Below are positions 1-8,025 of a DNA stretch of 64,000 bases, one piece after another (within the stretch, counting starts at the first letter, position 1; every line of letters starts with the position of its first letter). The notes beneath the pieces are model-generated. The model saw only the letters and a list, made by a program, of their open reading frames with translations, was not told where the DNA came from and made no database searches. Origin of the DNA: an uncultured Bacillota bacterium (GTDB lineage Bacteria > Bacillota_I > Bacilli_A > Erysipelotrichales > Erysipelotrichaceae); assembly GCA_946537295.1 (NCBI GenBank), contig CAMNFQ010000002.1, positions 1 to 64,000 of the forward strand. The letters are read 5' to 3'. The translations under genes were made by a program, and so were the position numbers.

Positions 1-824
1 GGGATATAGATAAGGCTAAAGAATATGCCGAAAAATATGATTGCAGGGAATATGGTGACTATGATCATTTTCTAAACAGCGATATCGATGCTGTATATAT
101 TGCGACATATAACGGATCGCATCACGAACTGATCGAAAACTGCCTTAAACATCATAAAAACGTCATCTGTGAAAAACCGATGTTGTTTTCGGTGAAAGAA
201 AACGATGAAATGTTTGATCTAGCCAAAGAAAACAATGTGTTACTAATGGAAGCGATGAAAGCCGTTTTTCTTCCTGTAAACATCAAGGTTAAAGAGCTTA
301 TAAAAAAACAAGCCATTGGAAAGATAAATAAGATCACAGCTTCTTTCATGCGTAAGGGAAATCATGGAGATGATCATTGGATCAATGATCTGATCTGTGG
401 TGGAGCTTTTAAGGATCTGGGTTCCTATTGTGTAGGAATGATTAATTATCTTTTAGAAAGACAAGGAAAGCTTATATCACTGGAATCAGATCGAAGATCA
501 GATAAGGCTGAAACAACAGCTTTTGCGAAGCTGGATTATGATGGTATTGAAGCTGAAGTATCAGTGTCTAATTCAAAAGATGGTGATATGTCACTAACGG
601 TATATGGTGAAAGAGGAATGATTAAAGTTAATGAATTCTGGAAGAGTGGAAAAGGCTACTATATCATTGATGATGTGAAATATGAGTTAGATGAAGAGCT
701 GATCTCGGACTTCTATTATGAACTTAAACATTTTGCGGATCTTGTAGATCGCGGAATAAAAGAATCTGAGATCATGAGCAGAAGAGCATCAAGTGAAATA
801 CTGAGGATTACTGAACAGATATGA
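1..824 (+). CDS. Gfo/Idh/MocA family oxidoreductase (5' truncated by window edge)
   Basis: The reading frame is open from the first full codon at base 3 and continues without stop to TGA at 822-824, so the gene begins before the window; the ATG at 180 is internal. Just upstream of it the frame reads VICEKPM, matching the conserved EKP motif that ends the NAD(P)-binding half of Gfo/Idh/MocA dehydrogenases. The rest (GGAFKDLGSYCVGMINYLL) matches the C-terminal alpha/beta substrate domain. These enzymes oxidise or reduce sugar and inositol hydroxyls with NAD(P); the substrate cannot be read here. It overlaps the next gene by ATGA and leads an operon with nagA and murQ, which suggests an amino-sugar or wall-derived substrate (inference). 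Confidence 0.85.
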   Translation, partial: DIDKAKEYAEKYDCREYGDYDHFLNSDIDAVYIATYNGSHHELIENCLKHHKNVICEKPMLFSVKENDEMFDLAKENNVLLMEAMKAVFLPVNIKVKELIKKQAIGKINKITASFMRKGNHGDDHWINDLICGGAFKDLGSYCVGMINYLLERQGKLISLESDRRSDKAETTAFAKLDYDGIEAEVSVSNSKDGDMSLTVYGERGMIKVNEFWKSGKGYYIIDDVKYELDEELISDFYYELKHFADLVDRGIKESEIMSRRASSEILRITEQI

Positions 825-1267
825 TCAGAAGATATGAAGAAAGAGATTTTGATGATATCTATAAGCTGATCTGTGATCTTGAGAAACAAGAGATGGACAA
901 GGAAGCATTTAGAAACAGGATGAACTATCAGCTTAACAGCTCCATTTATCATGGCTTTGTCTATGAAACAGATGATGAGATCAATGGCTTCATGAACATC
1001 AGGATTGAAGTACAGCTTCATCATGAAAGAAAAGTAGCTGAGATCATGGAACTGTGTGTCAAAGAAAATTGTCGTAATAAGGGTATAGGAAAGGAAATGA
1101 TCTTGTTTGCCAGAAAATTTGCGGAAGATCAGGATTGTGAAAGACTGGAGCTTTCTACCAGTACCTATCGGGTTGATGCGCAACGTTTCTATATAAATAA
1201 CGGATTTGAACTGTCACATTTCAATCTGACATGTGATCTGATCAAGAATAAGGGGGACAATAAATGA
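821..1267 (+). CDS. GNAT family N-acetyltransferase
   Basis: A 148-residue single-domain GNAT protein. The acetyl-CoA binding signature is visible as CVKENCRNKGIGKEMI at about residues 85-100, followed by the typical RFYINNGFE segment near the C-terminus. It would transfer an acetyl group from acetyl-CoA to an amine, but the substrate is unknown. The start overlaps the stop of the oxidoreductase gene (ATGA) and the stop overlaps the nagA start, so it is translationally coupled in the middle of an amino-sugar operon. An amino-sugar substrate is possible but not shown. Confidence 0.85.
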   Translation: MIRRYEERDFDDIYKLICDLEKQEMDKEAFRNRMNYQLNSSIYHGFVYETDDEINGFMNIRIEVQLHHERKVAEIMELCVKENCRNKGIGKEMILFARKFAEDQDCERLELSTSTYRVDAQRFYINNGFELSHFNLTCDLIKNKGDNK

Positions 1268-2415
1268 TAATTCAGAGTAAACGGGTCTACTATGAAGAAA
1301 AACTGCAGCCAAAGCAGATCGAGATTAAAAAGGATACGATCACAGGAGTATATCCCTACGATCTGTTCAAGGCTGATAAGGACTATGGTGATGATATCAT
1401 CATGCCTGGTCTGATCGATGTTCATAATCATGGCTATAACGGCAAAGAATCAAATACCGCGACCTTGAAATGGCTGAAGGAATGGAGTGAATATCTTCCA
1501 AGTGAAGGTGTTACTTCAACACTGGCTTCGATATCTTCCTTTCCTAAGGAAGGGCTGTTAGTAGCATTGAAGAATATCGGTGATTTTATTGATAATCACA
1601 ATAAGAAAGGTACTCATATTCTTGGTGTCTATGAGGAAGGTCCATTTATCTGTTCTGGCAAGGAGAGAGGAGCACAGAATCTTGACTTCCAGATCATTCC
1701 AAATCGGAAAGTTATTGATGAGTTCAATAAGGCTTGCAACAATCATCTGATTTATGTCATGATCGCTCCGGAAATGTTGAAGGGTGATTATAGTGTAATC
1801 GATTATTGTGTATCCAAAGGAATGAAGGTTGCCTTGGGTCATACGGGTGCAATGTTTGATGTCTGTAAGCAAGCCATTGAACATGGTGCCATCTCATTTA
1901 CTCACACCTATAATGGTATGCGAGGACTTCATCATCGTGAACCGGGTGTCGTAGGTGCCGCAATGTATTTTGATGAATGTTATGCTGAATGTATCTGTGA
2001 CGGCATTCACGTAAACAAATATGCAGCTAATATACTTGCCAAGACAAAAGGTAAGGATAAGCTGATCCTGATCACTGATTCGGTCAACATCAAGGGATTG
2101 AAACCTGGGGTCTATAGCTTCAGAGACAAGGGCAGAACAACCACAATCACTGAGCAGGGTGTAGGCTATATCACAGGTACTGATACCTTGGCTGGCTCAT
2201 GTCACAAACTAAATCATATCCTTGATTTTGCGATCCGTGAGGCTAAGATTGACATGGTTACTGCATTGAATGCGGTAACGATCAATCCGATGAGAATGTT
2301 AGGAATCAATGATCGTGGTCTGATCAAAGAAAACTATAAGGCTGATATTGCGGTGTTTGATGATTCATTCAACAATAAGGCTACTTATATAGATGGAAAA
2401 CTATTCAGAAAGTGA
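1264..2415 (+). CDS. nagA: N-acetylglucosamine-6-phosphate deacetylase (first copy)
   Basis: NagA removes the acetyl group from GlcNAc-6-P, giving GlcN-6-P and acetate, in the cytoplasm. The 383-residue protein has the amidohydrolase fold marks in order: metal-site DVHNHGYNG near residue 55, EEGPF near residue 122, VALGHTGA near 192, THTYNGMRGLHHREPG around 215-230, CDGIHV, and the catalytic Asp in ILITDSV. Length is normal for the family. It is coupled upstream to the GNAT gene (ATGA) and its end overlaps the long form of the next frame, murQ. With MurQ it forms the usual muropeptide/amino-sugar recycling pair. A second, diverged nagA lies at 15924. Confidence 0.93.
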   Translation: MIIQSKRVYYEEKLQPKQIEIKKDTITGVYPYDLFKADKDYGDDIIMPGLIDVHNHGYNGKESNTATLKWLKEWSEYLPSEGVTSTLASISSFPKEGLLVALKNIGDFIDNHNKKGTHILGVYEEGPFICSGKERGAQNLDFQIIPNRKVIDEFNKACNNHLIYVMIAPEMLKGDYSVIDYCVSKGMKVALGHTGAMFDVCKQAIEHGAISFTHTYNGMRGLHHREPGVVGAAMYFDECYAECICDGIHVNKYAANILAKTKGKDKLILITDSVNIKGLKPGVYSFRDKGRTTTITEQGVGYITGTDTLAGSCHKLNHILDFAIREAKIDMVTALNAVTINPMRMLGINDRGLIKENYKADIAVFDDSFNNKATYIDGKLFRK

Positions 2416-2422
2416 GGATAAA

Positions 2423-3313
2423 ATGGCTGTTAATATTTCAAACCTGGCAACAGAGACCAGAAATGAAAAAACTCTGAACATTGATCTGCTCAGCACCAGA
2501 GAAATTATTGAGATCATGAATGAAGAGGATCTCAAGGTCGTTGAAGCAATTAAAGGAGCACTACCTGCAATTGAAGCTCTGATCAAGGAAACGATCAAGG
2601 CTTATAAAAATGGTGGCAGAATCATCTACATTGGTGCCGGAACTTCTGGAAGATTAGGTTTGATGGATGCGGTAGAAGTAGTACCGACATTTAATTCCGA
2701 TCGCTTTGTAGGATTGATTGCCGGTGGAGACAACGCCTTTGTCAAAGCAGTTGAAGGTGCGGAAGATTCCAAGGAACTCTGTGTCAATGATCTGAAAAAT
2801 CTGGATCTTAATGAAAAGGATTTTGTGATCGGTATTGCCGCAAGTGGCAGAACACCTTATGTTATCGGTGGTTTGGATTACGCAAGACAGATTGGTGCCA
2901 AGACAGGTTGTGTATGTTGTAACGTGAATACTGAGATCGCTAAACATTGTGATTATCCAATTGAACTCACAGCTGGTCCGGAAGTCCTTACAGGTTCTAC
3001 CAGACTTAAATCCGGAACATGTCAGAAGATCATTCTGAATATGATCTCAACAGCTACAATGATCGGTGTCGGTAAAGTCTATGGCAACCTGATGGTCGAC
3101 GTCAAGGCTACAAATGAAAAGCTGGTCGAAAGATGTCGTCGTATCGTCATGGAGGCTACCGGTTGTGATCATGATAAGGCAGATGCTGTATTGAATGAAA
3201 CAGGCAATAACTGTAAACAAGCGATCATTATGATCCTGTTAGGTATTGATAAAGATGAAGCCAGTGCCAGACTTGCCAAGGCAGATGGTTTTATCAGAGA
3301 AGCGTTGAAATAA
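2423..3313 (+). CDS. murQ: N-acetylmuramic acid 6-phosphate etherase
   Basis: MurQ cleaves the lactyl ether of MurNAc-6-P to give GlcNAc-6-P and D-lactate, feeding NagA. The SIS domain shows GAGTSGRLGLMDAVE and later GIAASGRTPYVIGG, both characteristic of this family, and a C-terminal helical domain as usual. An open frame reaches back to ATG 2393 inside nagA, but I chose ATG 2423 because AGTGAGGA lies just ahead of it and the protein then begins MAVNISNLATETRN, as family members do, with 296 residues. It is the last gene of the operon; a terminator follows at 3317. Confidence 0.93.
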   Translation: MAVNISNLATETRNEKTLNIDLLSTREIIEIMNEEDLKVVEAIKGALPAIEALIKETIKAYKNGGRIIYIGAGTSGRLGLMDAVEVVPTFNSDRFVGLIAGGDNAFVKAVEGAEDSKELCVNDLKNLDLNEKDFVIGIAASGRTPYVIGGLDYARQIGAKTGCVCCNVNTEIAKHCDYPIELTAGPEVLTGSTRLKSGTCQKIILNMISTATMIGVGKVYGNLMVDVKATNEKLVERCRRIVMEATGCDHDKADAVLNETGNNCKQAIIMILLGIDKDEASARLAKADGFIREALK

Positions 3314-3316
3314 TAT

Positions 3317-3352
3317 AAGAGGTCATTAATTTGACCTCTTGTTTTCTTTTTG
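3317..3352 (+). terminator. Intrinsic terminator after murQ
   Basis: A perfect 9-bp stem AAGAGGTCA/TGACCTCTT (3317-3325 with 3332-3340) with a 6-nt loop, followed by GTTTTCTTTTT. It lies between convergent genes and may also slow transcripts arriving from the esterase side, though no T-run follows on that strand. Confidence 0.85.
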
Positions 3353-3366
3353 TGAATACTGTTTTA

Positions 3367-5136
3367 TTATTCCTGAACAGGATCTTTCCAGCCATATAGT
3401 TCATCCATGATCTCATATAGTTTTAGTGATCTTTCATCTGTTAGGGCAACCTTTTCATCAAACTGTAGCAGTGTTTTTGAATCAGCATTTATTGGCCAGT
3501 TGATGTTTTCACTATTATTCGGATTGCCATTTCTGATGAATGATACCCAATACTTGAACATCTGATCAGAAAGTTTTCGATCTGTATCATCATAGATTTT
3601 TACTCCATCAGGAATATTGTGATAGGCATAGATCATCTCACCAGAATGCCATGGACCTAATGAACCGTTATGTCTGCTGAAGAAATATTCATAGACTGGA
3701 ATATTATTTTTTAAAGCCAGACGGTTGAGACAATAATGAGGGTAACTGAAGAAGACTGCTCCATATATCTCGGCCCAGTTTTGATCGGCTTCTTGATCAT
3801 TTTCAGCAGGATAGATCTTCAATACTTCATCAGTATAATCTTCAAAGTAGTATCTGATCCTGTTTTCATAGTCATTAAGTTTGGCGTGGTCAAACATAAT
3901 AAATGGTGCGCTTTCTTCTGAATTATAGCCATGAAGAATGGCTGTTTCATGATGAATACCTTTCATGTAGGAATTGTATGGTGCTTCTTTTAGCGCATAG
4001 CCATCATTTACCATGTAGTGTTCTGTTTCAGAATATTTGACCAGATCCTTGGCTGGGATGTTACGAAGTTCTTGAAGATCTGATACCCCAAGTTCATTTC
4101 TGATCTTCTCACAACGATTCAGAGAAACTGAGAGGTCACGATATGAATGAGGTGGCGTGATCGAAGCCAGAGTTGAACTTTCCATGATTGCCTTGTTGAA
4201 GAGGCCTTCAGCTAAAGGAGAAACACATAAGGCTGATACAGAAGCTGATCCGGCTGATTCTCCTGCGATCGTCACATTGTTTTTATCTCCACCAAAGTAT
4301 TCAATATTGTTCTGTACCCATTCTAAGGCTTTGATCTGATCGAGCAGGCCATAGTTACCGGTTGTGTTATTTGGTGATTCTTTGATCAGGTTTTCATCTG
4401 CATAATAGCCAAATATGCCAAGACGATAAGTGATAGTGACCATGATGATATCCTGTCTGGCCATTTGTTCACCGTTATAGTCTTTGGTATAGCTCTGACC
4501 ACTTTTTAAGGTACCGCCATGGATAAAGACAAGAACAGGAAGATCTTTCTTATTACCCGATGGTTTAAAGACATTGAGATAGAGTGAATCTTCCGACATC
4601 TTTTCCCGATAGTTATCTTTTAAAGAGATCTGATAGTCGTGGAAACCGATGATCCTGACTAGTGAATTATAGACAGGAAGATTCTGAGCCTGATAGCTCA
4701 TTGGTGCGAAGTGATCAGCTACAAGTACTTCATTCCAGTTTTCTGGTTCCTGGGGTTCCTTCCATCTGAGATCACCAACAGGTGGTTTGGCATAAGGTAT
4801 TCCGGCATATACTTCAACACTGTGATCTTCATTGAATACACCCTGAATTGGGCCATTCTTAATATTAAGTACTTCTGTTTTATCAGGATTTGTATTTTTT
4901 ACCGCAGGTACATTCTTATAAGGCGGGAAACTGATAAAGACGATAAGAAGATAAATGACGATACTTGAGAGTATTAGTAAGATCTTATGATCGCTCTTTG
5001 TTGAAAAATAGATGAATGATCCGATGAGTGCTACAAACAGGATCCAGCCAATAATAGTGTTTTTGTTTAATTCCAGGAAGATTGCTTCCAGAATAAACAG
5101 CAGTATCTCAATAGTTATTAAAAAGAATTTTTTCAT
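3367..5136 (-). CDS. Membrane-anchored type-B carboxylesterase
   Basis: A serine hydrolase of the carboxylesterase type B / cholinesterase-like family, acting on ester bonds. The first ~75 residues are very hydrophobic and give two or three membrane helices; the catalytic domain starts at about residue 95 with GPIQGVFNEDHSVEVYAGIPYA. Visible are the oxyanion HGG (FIHGGTLKSG), the nucleophile elbow GESAGSASV, the ALEWVQNNIEYFGGD block, and the late GPWHSGEMIYA His segment. The frame is open to ATG 5169, but ATG 5136 is preferred because GAAGGAACG precedes it and it begins MKKFF before the first helix (589 residues). The globular part would face outside the membrane (inference). Monocistronic and divergent from 5251. 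Confidence 0.88.
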   Translation of the reverse strand: MKKFFLITIEILLFILEAIFLELNKNTIIGWILFVALIGSFIYFSTKSDHKILLILSSIVIYLLIVFISFPPYKNVPAVKNTNPDKTEVLNIKNGPIQGVFNEDHSVEVYAGIPYAKPPVGDLRWKEPQEPENWNEVLVADHFAPMSYQAQNLPVYNSLVRIIGFHDYQISLKDNYREKMSEDSLYLNVFKPSGNKKDLPVLVFIHGGTLKSGQSYTKDYNGEQMARQDIIMVTITYRLGIFGYYADENLIKESPNNTTGNYGLLDQIKALEWVQNNIEYFGGDKNNVTIAGESAGSASVSALCVSPLAEGLFNKAIMESSTLASITPPHSYRDLSVSLNRCEKIRNELGVSDLQELRNIPAKDLVKYSETEHYMVNDGYALKEAPYNSYMKGIHHETAILHGYNSEESAPFIMFDHAKLNDYENRIRYYFEDYTDEVLKIYPAENDQEADQNWAEIYGAVFFSYPHYCLNRLALKNNIPVYEYFFSRHNGSLGPWHSGEMIYAYHNIPDGVKIYDDTDRKLSDQMFKYWVSFIRNGNPNNSENINWPINADSKTLLQFDEKVALTDERSLKLYEIMDELYGWKDPVQE

Positions 5137-5250
5137 AATCGTTCCTTCAATATCTAAAGTATATATCAATATTATCCATGATTGGTTTAAAGTACTTTAT
5201 TCATTTTGTTTCAAATGAGATAAAATTATTATAAAAGTAAGGAAAATGAT

Positions 5251-6009
5251 ATGCTTGAAATATTGGAAACAGATATCCCGCAGTTAACGGGAGATGAAAC
5301 AAGAAGGATATATGTCTATGTACCTGATCAGAAAGGAAACTTTCCGGTTCTGTATATGTTTGATGGACAGAATCTGTTCTTTGATGAAGATGCCAGTTAC
5401 GGAAAGAGCTGGGGAATGTATGATTATCTGAGTGAAAATAAAATTCCTTTGATGGTTGTCGGTGTTGAATGTAACCATCATTCAGAAAAGGATAAATGTG
5501 GTGGTCGTCTTTCGGAATATTCACCATTTGATTTCAAAGACAGAGATTGGGGAAAGATCAAAGGCAGAGGAAAGATTACTATGGATTTCTTTGTCAAGGA
5601 ACTTAAGCCTTATATTGATGAGAACTATCCTACGATGCCAGAAAGAGAATATACCTTCATTTCCGGCAGTTCTATGGGTGGATTGATGTCACTATATGCG
5701 ATAAGTCGCTATAATTCCGTTTTTTCCAGAGCTGCAGCTTTATCACCTTCGATCATCTTTTCGCCAGAAGAGGTCAATAAGATGATTGAAAAGACCCGTT
5801 TCAGAAAAGGTACTGTACTGTATATGGACTATGGTGAAAAAGAGATCGCATATAAGAATACCCGTGCCCTTTATGGCGAACTTAGTGATCTGCTGATAAA
5901 AAAGAAAGTCTTACTTGAAAGCAGGGTCATTCCAGATGGTGAACATAATGAGGCATCATGGGAAAAACAGATCCCGTTCTTTATCAATACACTGTTTTAT
6001 AATCTTTAG
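5251..6009 (+). CDS. Alpha/beta hydrolase, esterase-D-like
   Basis: A 252-residue cytosolic hydrolase of the putative-esterase family (esterase D, IroE-like). Motifs: YMFDGQNLFFDEDASYG near the N-terminus (family hallmark), the nucleophile elbow SGSSMGGLMS near residue 145, and GEHNEASWEKQIPFF at the C-terminus carrying the catalytic His. No signal peptide. An AAGGAAAA ribosome site precedes ATG 5251. It starts a three-gene unit with another esterase (6021) and an ATP-grasp enzyme (6781), each separated by only 4-11 bases. Substrate unknown. Confidence 0.85.
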   Translation: MLEILETDIPQLTGDETRRIYVYVPDQKGNFPVLYMFDGQNLFFDEDASYGKSWGMYDYLSENKIPLMVVGVECNHHSEKDKCGGRLSEYSPFDFKDRDWGKIKGRGKITMDFFVKELKPYIDENYPTMPEREYTFISGSSMGGLMSLYAISRYNSVFSRAAALSPSIIFSPEEVNKMIEKTRFRKGTVLYMDYGEKEIAYKNTRALYGELSDLLIKKKVLLESRVIPDGEHNEASWEKQIPFFINTLFYNL

Positions 6010-6020
6010 GAGAATAAGTT

Positions 6021-6776
6021 ATGGAAGAGAATTATTTTGAAATGTATTCCGAGAATCTGAGCAGGGTAATGCCGATCAAGGTCTATGGACATCATGGCAA
6101 GCCTGTGCTGTTCATTCCTTGCCAGGATGGCAGATTCTACGATTTTGAGAATTTTCATATGAATGATATCTATGCGCCATGGATCAATGATGGCAAGTGT
6201 ATCGTCTTTGCGATCGATACTATTGATATCGAGACCTGGAGTGATCGCAATGGTGATCCATATCATCGTGTCAGACATCACGAAGAATGGATCAACTATA
6301 TCACCAGAGAAGTCGTTCCTTTCATCAGAAACTATGTCAACGAAAAGAATGGCTGGGATGGCTATCCGGGAATCATGACCTTTGGCTGTTCCATGGGTGC
6401 TACTCATGCCTTGAATCTGTATCTGCGTTTTCCTGATCTGTTTGACAGATGTCTGGCATTAAGTGGTATCTATCATGCTTCATATTTTGTTGGTGATTAT
6501 ATGGATGATGTAGTCTATCAGAATTCCATCACCGATTATATGAGCGGTATGAGTCCTGATCATCCGTTTATTGCAGAGTATAACAGACACAAGGCAGTTG
6601 TCTGTGTCGGTATGGGTGCCTGGGAAGAACCTTGGTCAACCCAATATCTTGACAAGCGTTTCCATGAACTTGGAATCAATATCTGGGTCGATTACTGGGG
6701 CTATGATGTAAATCATGACTGGCCTTGGTGGTATAAGCAGGTACCATATTTCCTGCCATATCTGATAGGAGAATAA
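6021..6776 (+). CDS. Alpha/beta hydrolase (esterase family protein)
   Basis: A 251-residue hydrolase of the esterase-like family whose members begin with a short beta region ending GKPVLFIPCQDGRFYDFENF. The nucleophile elbow GCSMGATHA lies near residue 120, and the C-terminus has HDWPWWYKQVPYFL with the likely catalytic His. The start has a clear AGGAG ribosome site (6006-6010). It is followed only 4 bp later by an ATP-grasp gene, also with AGGAG, so the two are almost certainly co-translated. It is only distantly like the preceding esterase, so I see no recent duplication. Substrate unknown. Confidence 0.83.
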   Translation: MEENYFEMYSENLSRVMPIKVYGHHGKPVLFIPCQDGRFYDFENFHMNDIYAPWINDGKCIVFAIDTIDIETWSDRNGDPYHRVRHHEEWINYITREVVPFIRNYVNEKNGWDGYPGIMTFGCSMGATHALNLYLRFPDLFDRCLALSGIYHASYFVGDYMDDVVYQNSITDYMSGMSPDHPFIAEYNRHKAVVCVGMGAWEEPWSTQYLDKRFHELGINIWVDYWGYDVNHDWPWWYKQVPYFLPYLIGE

Positions 6777-6780
6777 GCGT

Positions 6781-7953
6781 ATGAACTTTATTTACATCTC
6801 TCCGAATTTTCCGGAGAATCACTGGAATTTCTGTGACCGTCTCAACAACAATGGAGTCACAGTACTGGGCATTGGTGATGCCGAGTATGATTCATTAAGC
6901 TATGATCTGAAAAATGCCTTGACGGAATACTACAAGGTACCTTCTTTGGAAGATTATGATGAAGTCTTCAGAGCTGTTGCTTTCTTCTCATTCAAATATG
7001 GAAAGATCGATTGGCTCGAATCCAACAATGAATACTGGCTTGAACAGGACGCAAAACTTAGACAAGACTTCAACATCACAACCGGTTTCCATCCGGAAGA
7101 TATGGAAAAGGTCAAATACAAATCAAAGATGAAGGAAAACTACATCAAGGCAGGTGTTCCAGTTGCCCGTTATCATCTGGTTGATACAATTGAAGGATGC
7201 AAGAAATTCATTGAAGAAGTTGGCTATCCGGTTGTTGTAAAGCCTGACAACGGTGTAGGTGCATCTGATACTCATAAGATCAAGAACGAGGAAGATCTGA
7301 AGAAGTTCTTCAAATATACAAATAAAGTCAAATACATCATGGAAGAATATATTGATGGTGAAGTTCAGACCTATGATGCGATCATCAATTCCAAGGGTGA
7401 AGCTTTATTTGAGAATGGCAATGTCACAGTTGCGAATCTGATGGAAACCGTTTCAGAAGGACTTAATTCATCTTTCTATCTGCGAAGCAGATTGCCAGAA
7501 GATATTCTGAAAGCCGGTAGAGCTACTGCCAAGGCTTTTGGAATCAGAAACAGAATGGTTCATTTTGAATTCTTCCGTCTCAACAAGGATCAGCACATCG
7601 GCAAGAAGGGTGATATCGTAGCTTTGGAAGTAAACATGCGTCCAAGCGGTGGTATCTCACCAACAATGATGAACTGGGCTAATGGTACTGATGTCTATGA
7701 GATCTGGGCTGATATGATCGCCTATGACAAGACTGATATTGAAAGAAGTATGGAAGAAGTATGTGCCTTTGCCTCAAGAAGAAAAGGACTCAAGTTCCGT
7801 CTTTCAGAAGAAGATGTCAGAGAAAGATATGAACTCTTAAGGGAGGGTCCGGTTGAAGAAGCTTTGTCTGGTGCCATGGCTGATTATATGTTTATATCTA
7901 ATTTCAAAACAGAAGATGAGGCCAGAGCCTTCATCAAAGACGTACTATCATAA
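6781..7953 (+). CDS. ATP-grasp domain ligase (carbamoyl-phosphate-synthase-like fold)
   Basis: A 390-residue ATP-grasp protein. The N-terminal third (MNFIYISPNFPENHWNF) is a pre-ATP-grasp domain. The ATP-binding part shows YPVVVKPDNGVGASDTHKI near residues 150-168, YIMEEYIDGEVQTYDAI near 185-200, and the metal-binding VALEVNMRPSGG near 281. ATP-grasp enzymes activate a carboxylate as acyl phosphate and join it to an amine, thiol or other nucleophile; the acceptor here cannot be deduced. Its tight linkage to two esterases (5251, 6021) suggests a shared small-molecule pathway. A terminator hairpin incorporates the stop codon. Confidence 0.85.
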   Translation: MNFIYISPNFPENHWNFCDRLNNNGVTVLGIGDAEYDSLSYDLKNALTEYYKVPSLEDYDEVFRAVAFFSFKYGKIDWLESNNEYWLEQDAKLRQDFNITTGFHPEDMEKVKYKSKMKENYIKAGVPVARYHLVDTIEGCKKFIEEVGYPVVVKPDNGVGASDTHKIKNEEDLKKFFKYTNKVKYIMEEYIDGEVQTYDAIINSKGEALFENGNVTVANLMETVSEGLNSSFYLRSRLPEDILKAGRATAKAFGIRNRMVHFEFFRLNKDQHIGKKGDIVALEVNMRPSGGISPTMMNWANGTDVYEIWADMIAYDKTDIERSMEEVCAFASRRKGLKFRLSEEDVRERYELLREGPVEEALSGAMADYMFISNFKTEDEARAFIKDVLS

Positions 7954-7976
7954 GACCGACGCTTAGCCGGTCTTTT
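7952..7976 (+). terminator. Intrinsic terminator after ATP-grasp gene
   Basis: Stem AAGACCG/CGGTCTT (7952-7958 with 7968-7974) followed by TTTTG; the left arm begins inside the TAA stop codon. Confidence 0.75.
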
Positions 7977-8025
7977 GTTTGGCTTAAATGTTATACTAAA
8001 GAAAACAGGCGGTAAAGGAGTAGAT

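Noticed and set aside
2393-2422. Upstream extension of murQ beginning inside nagA
   Set aside because: No ribosome site before ATG 2393, while ATG 2423 has GTGAGGA and matches the usual MurQ N-terminus.
5206-5235. Promoter TTGTTT-18-TATAAA for the 5251 operon
   Set aside because: The predicted start would fall inside the ribosome site; boxes are too weak to annotate.
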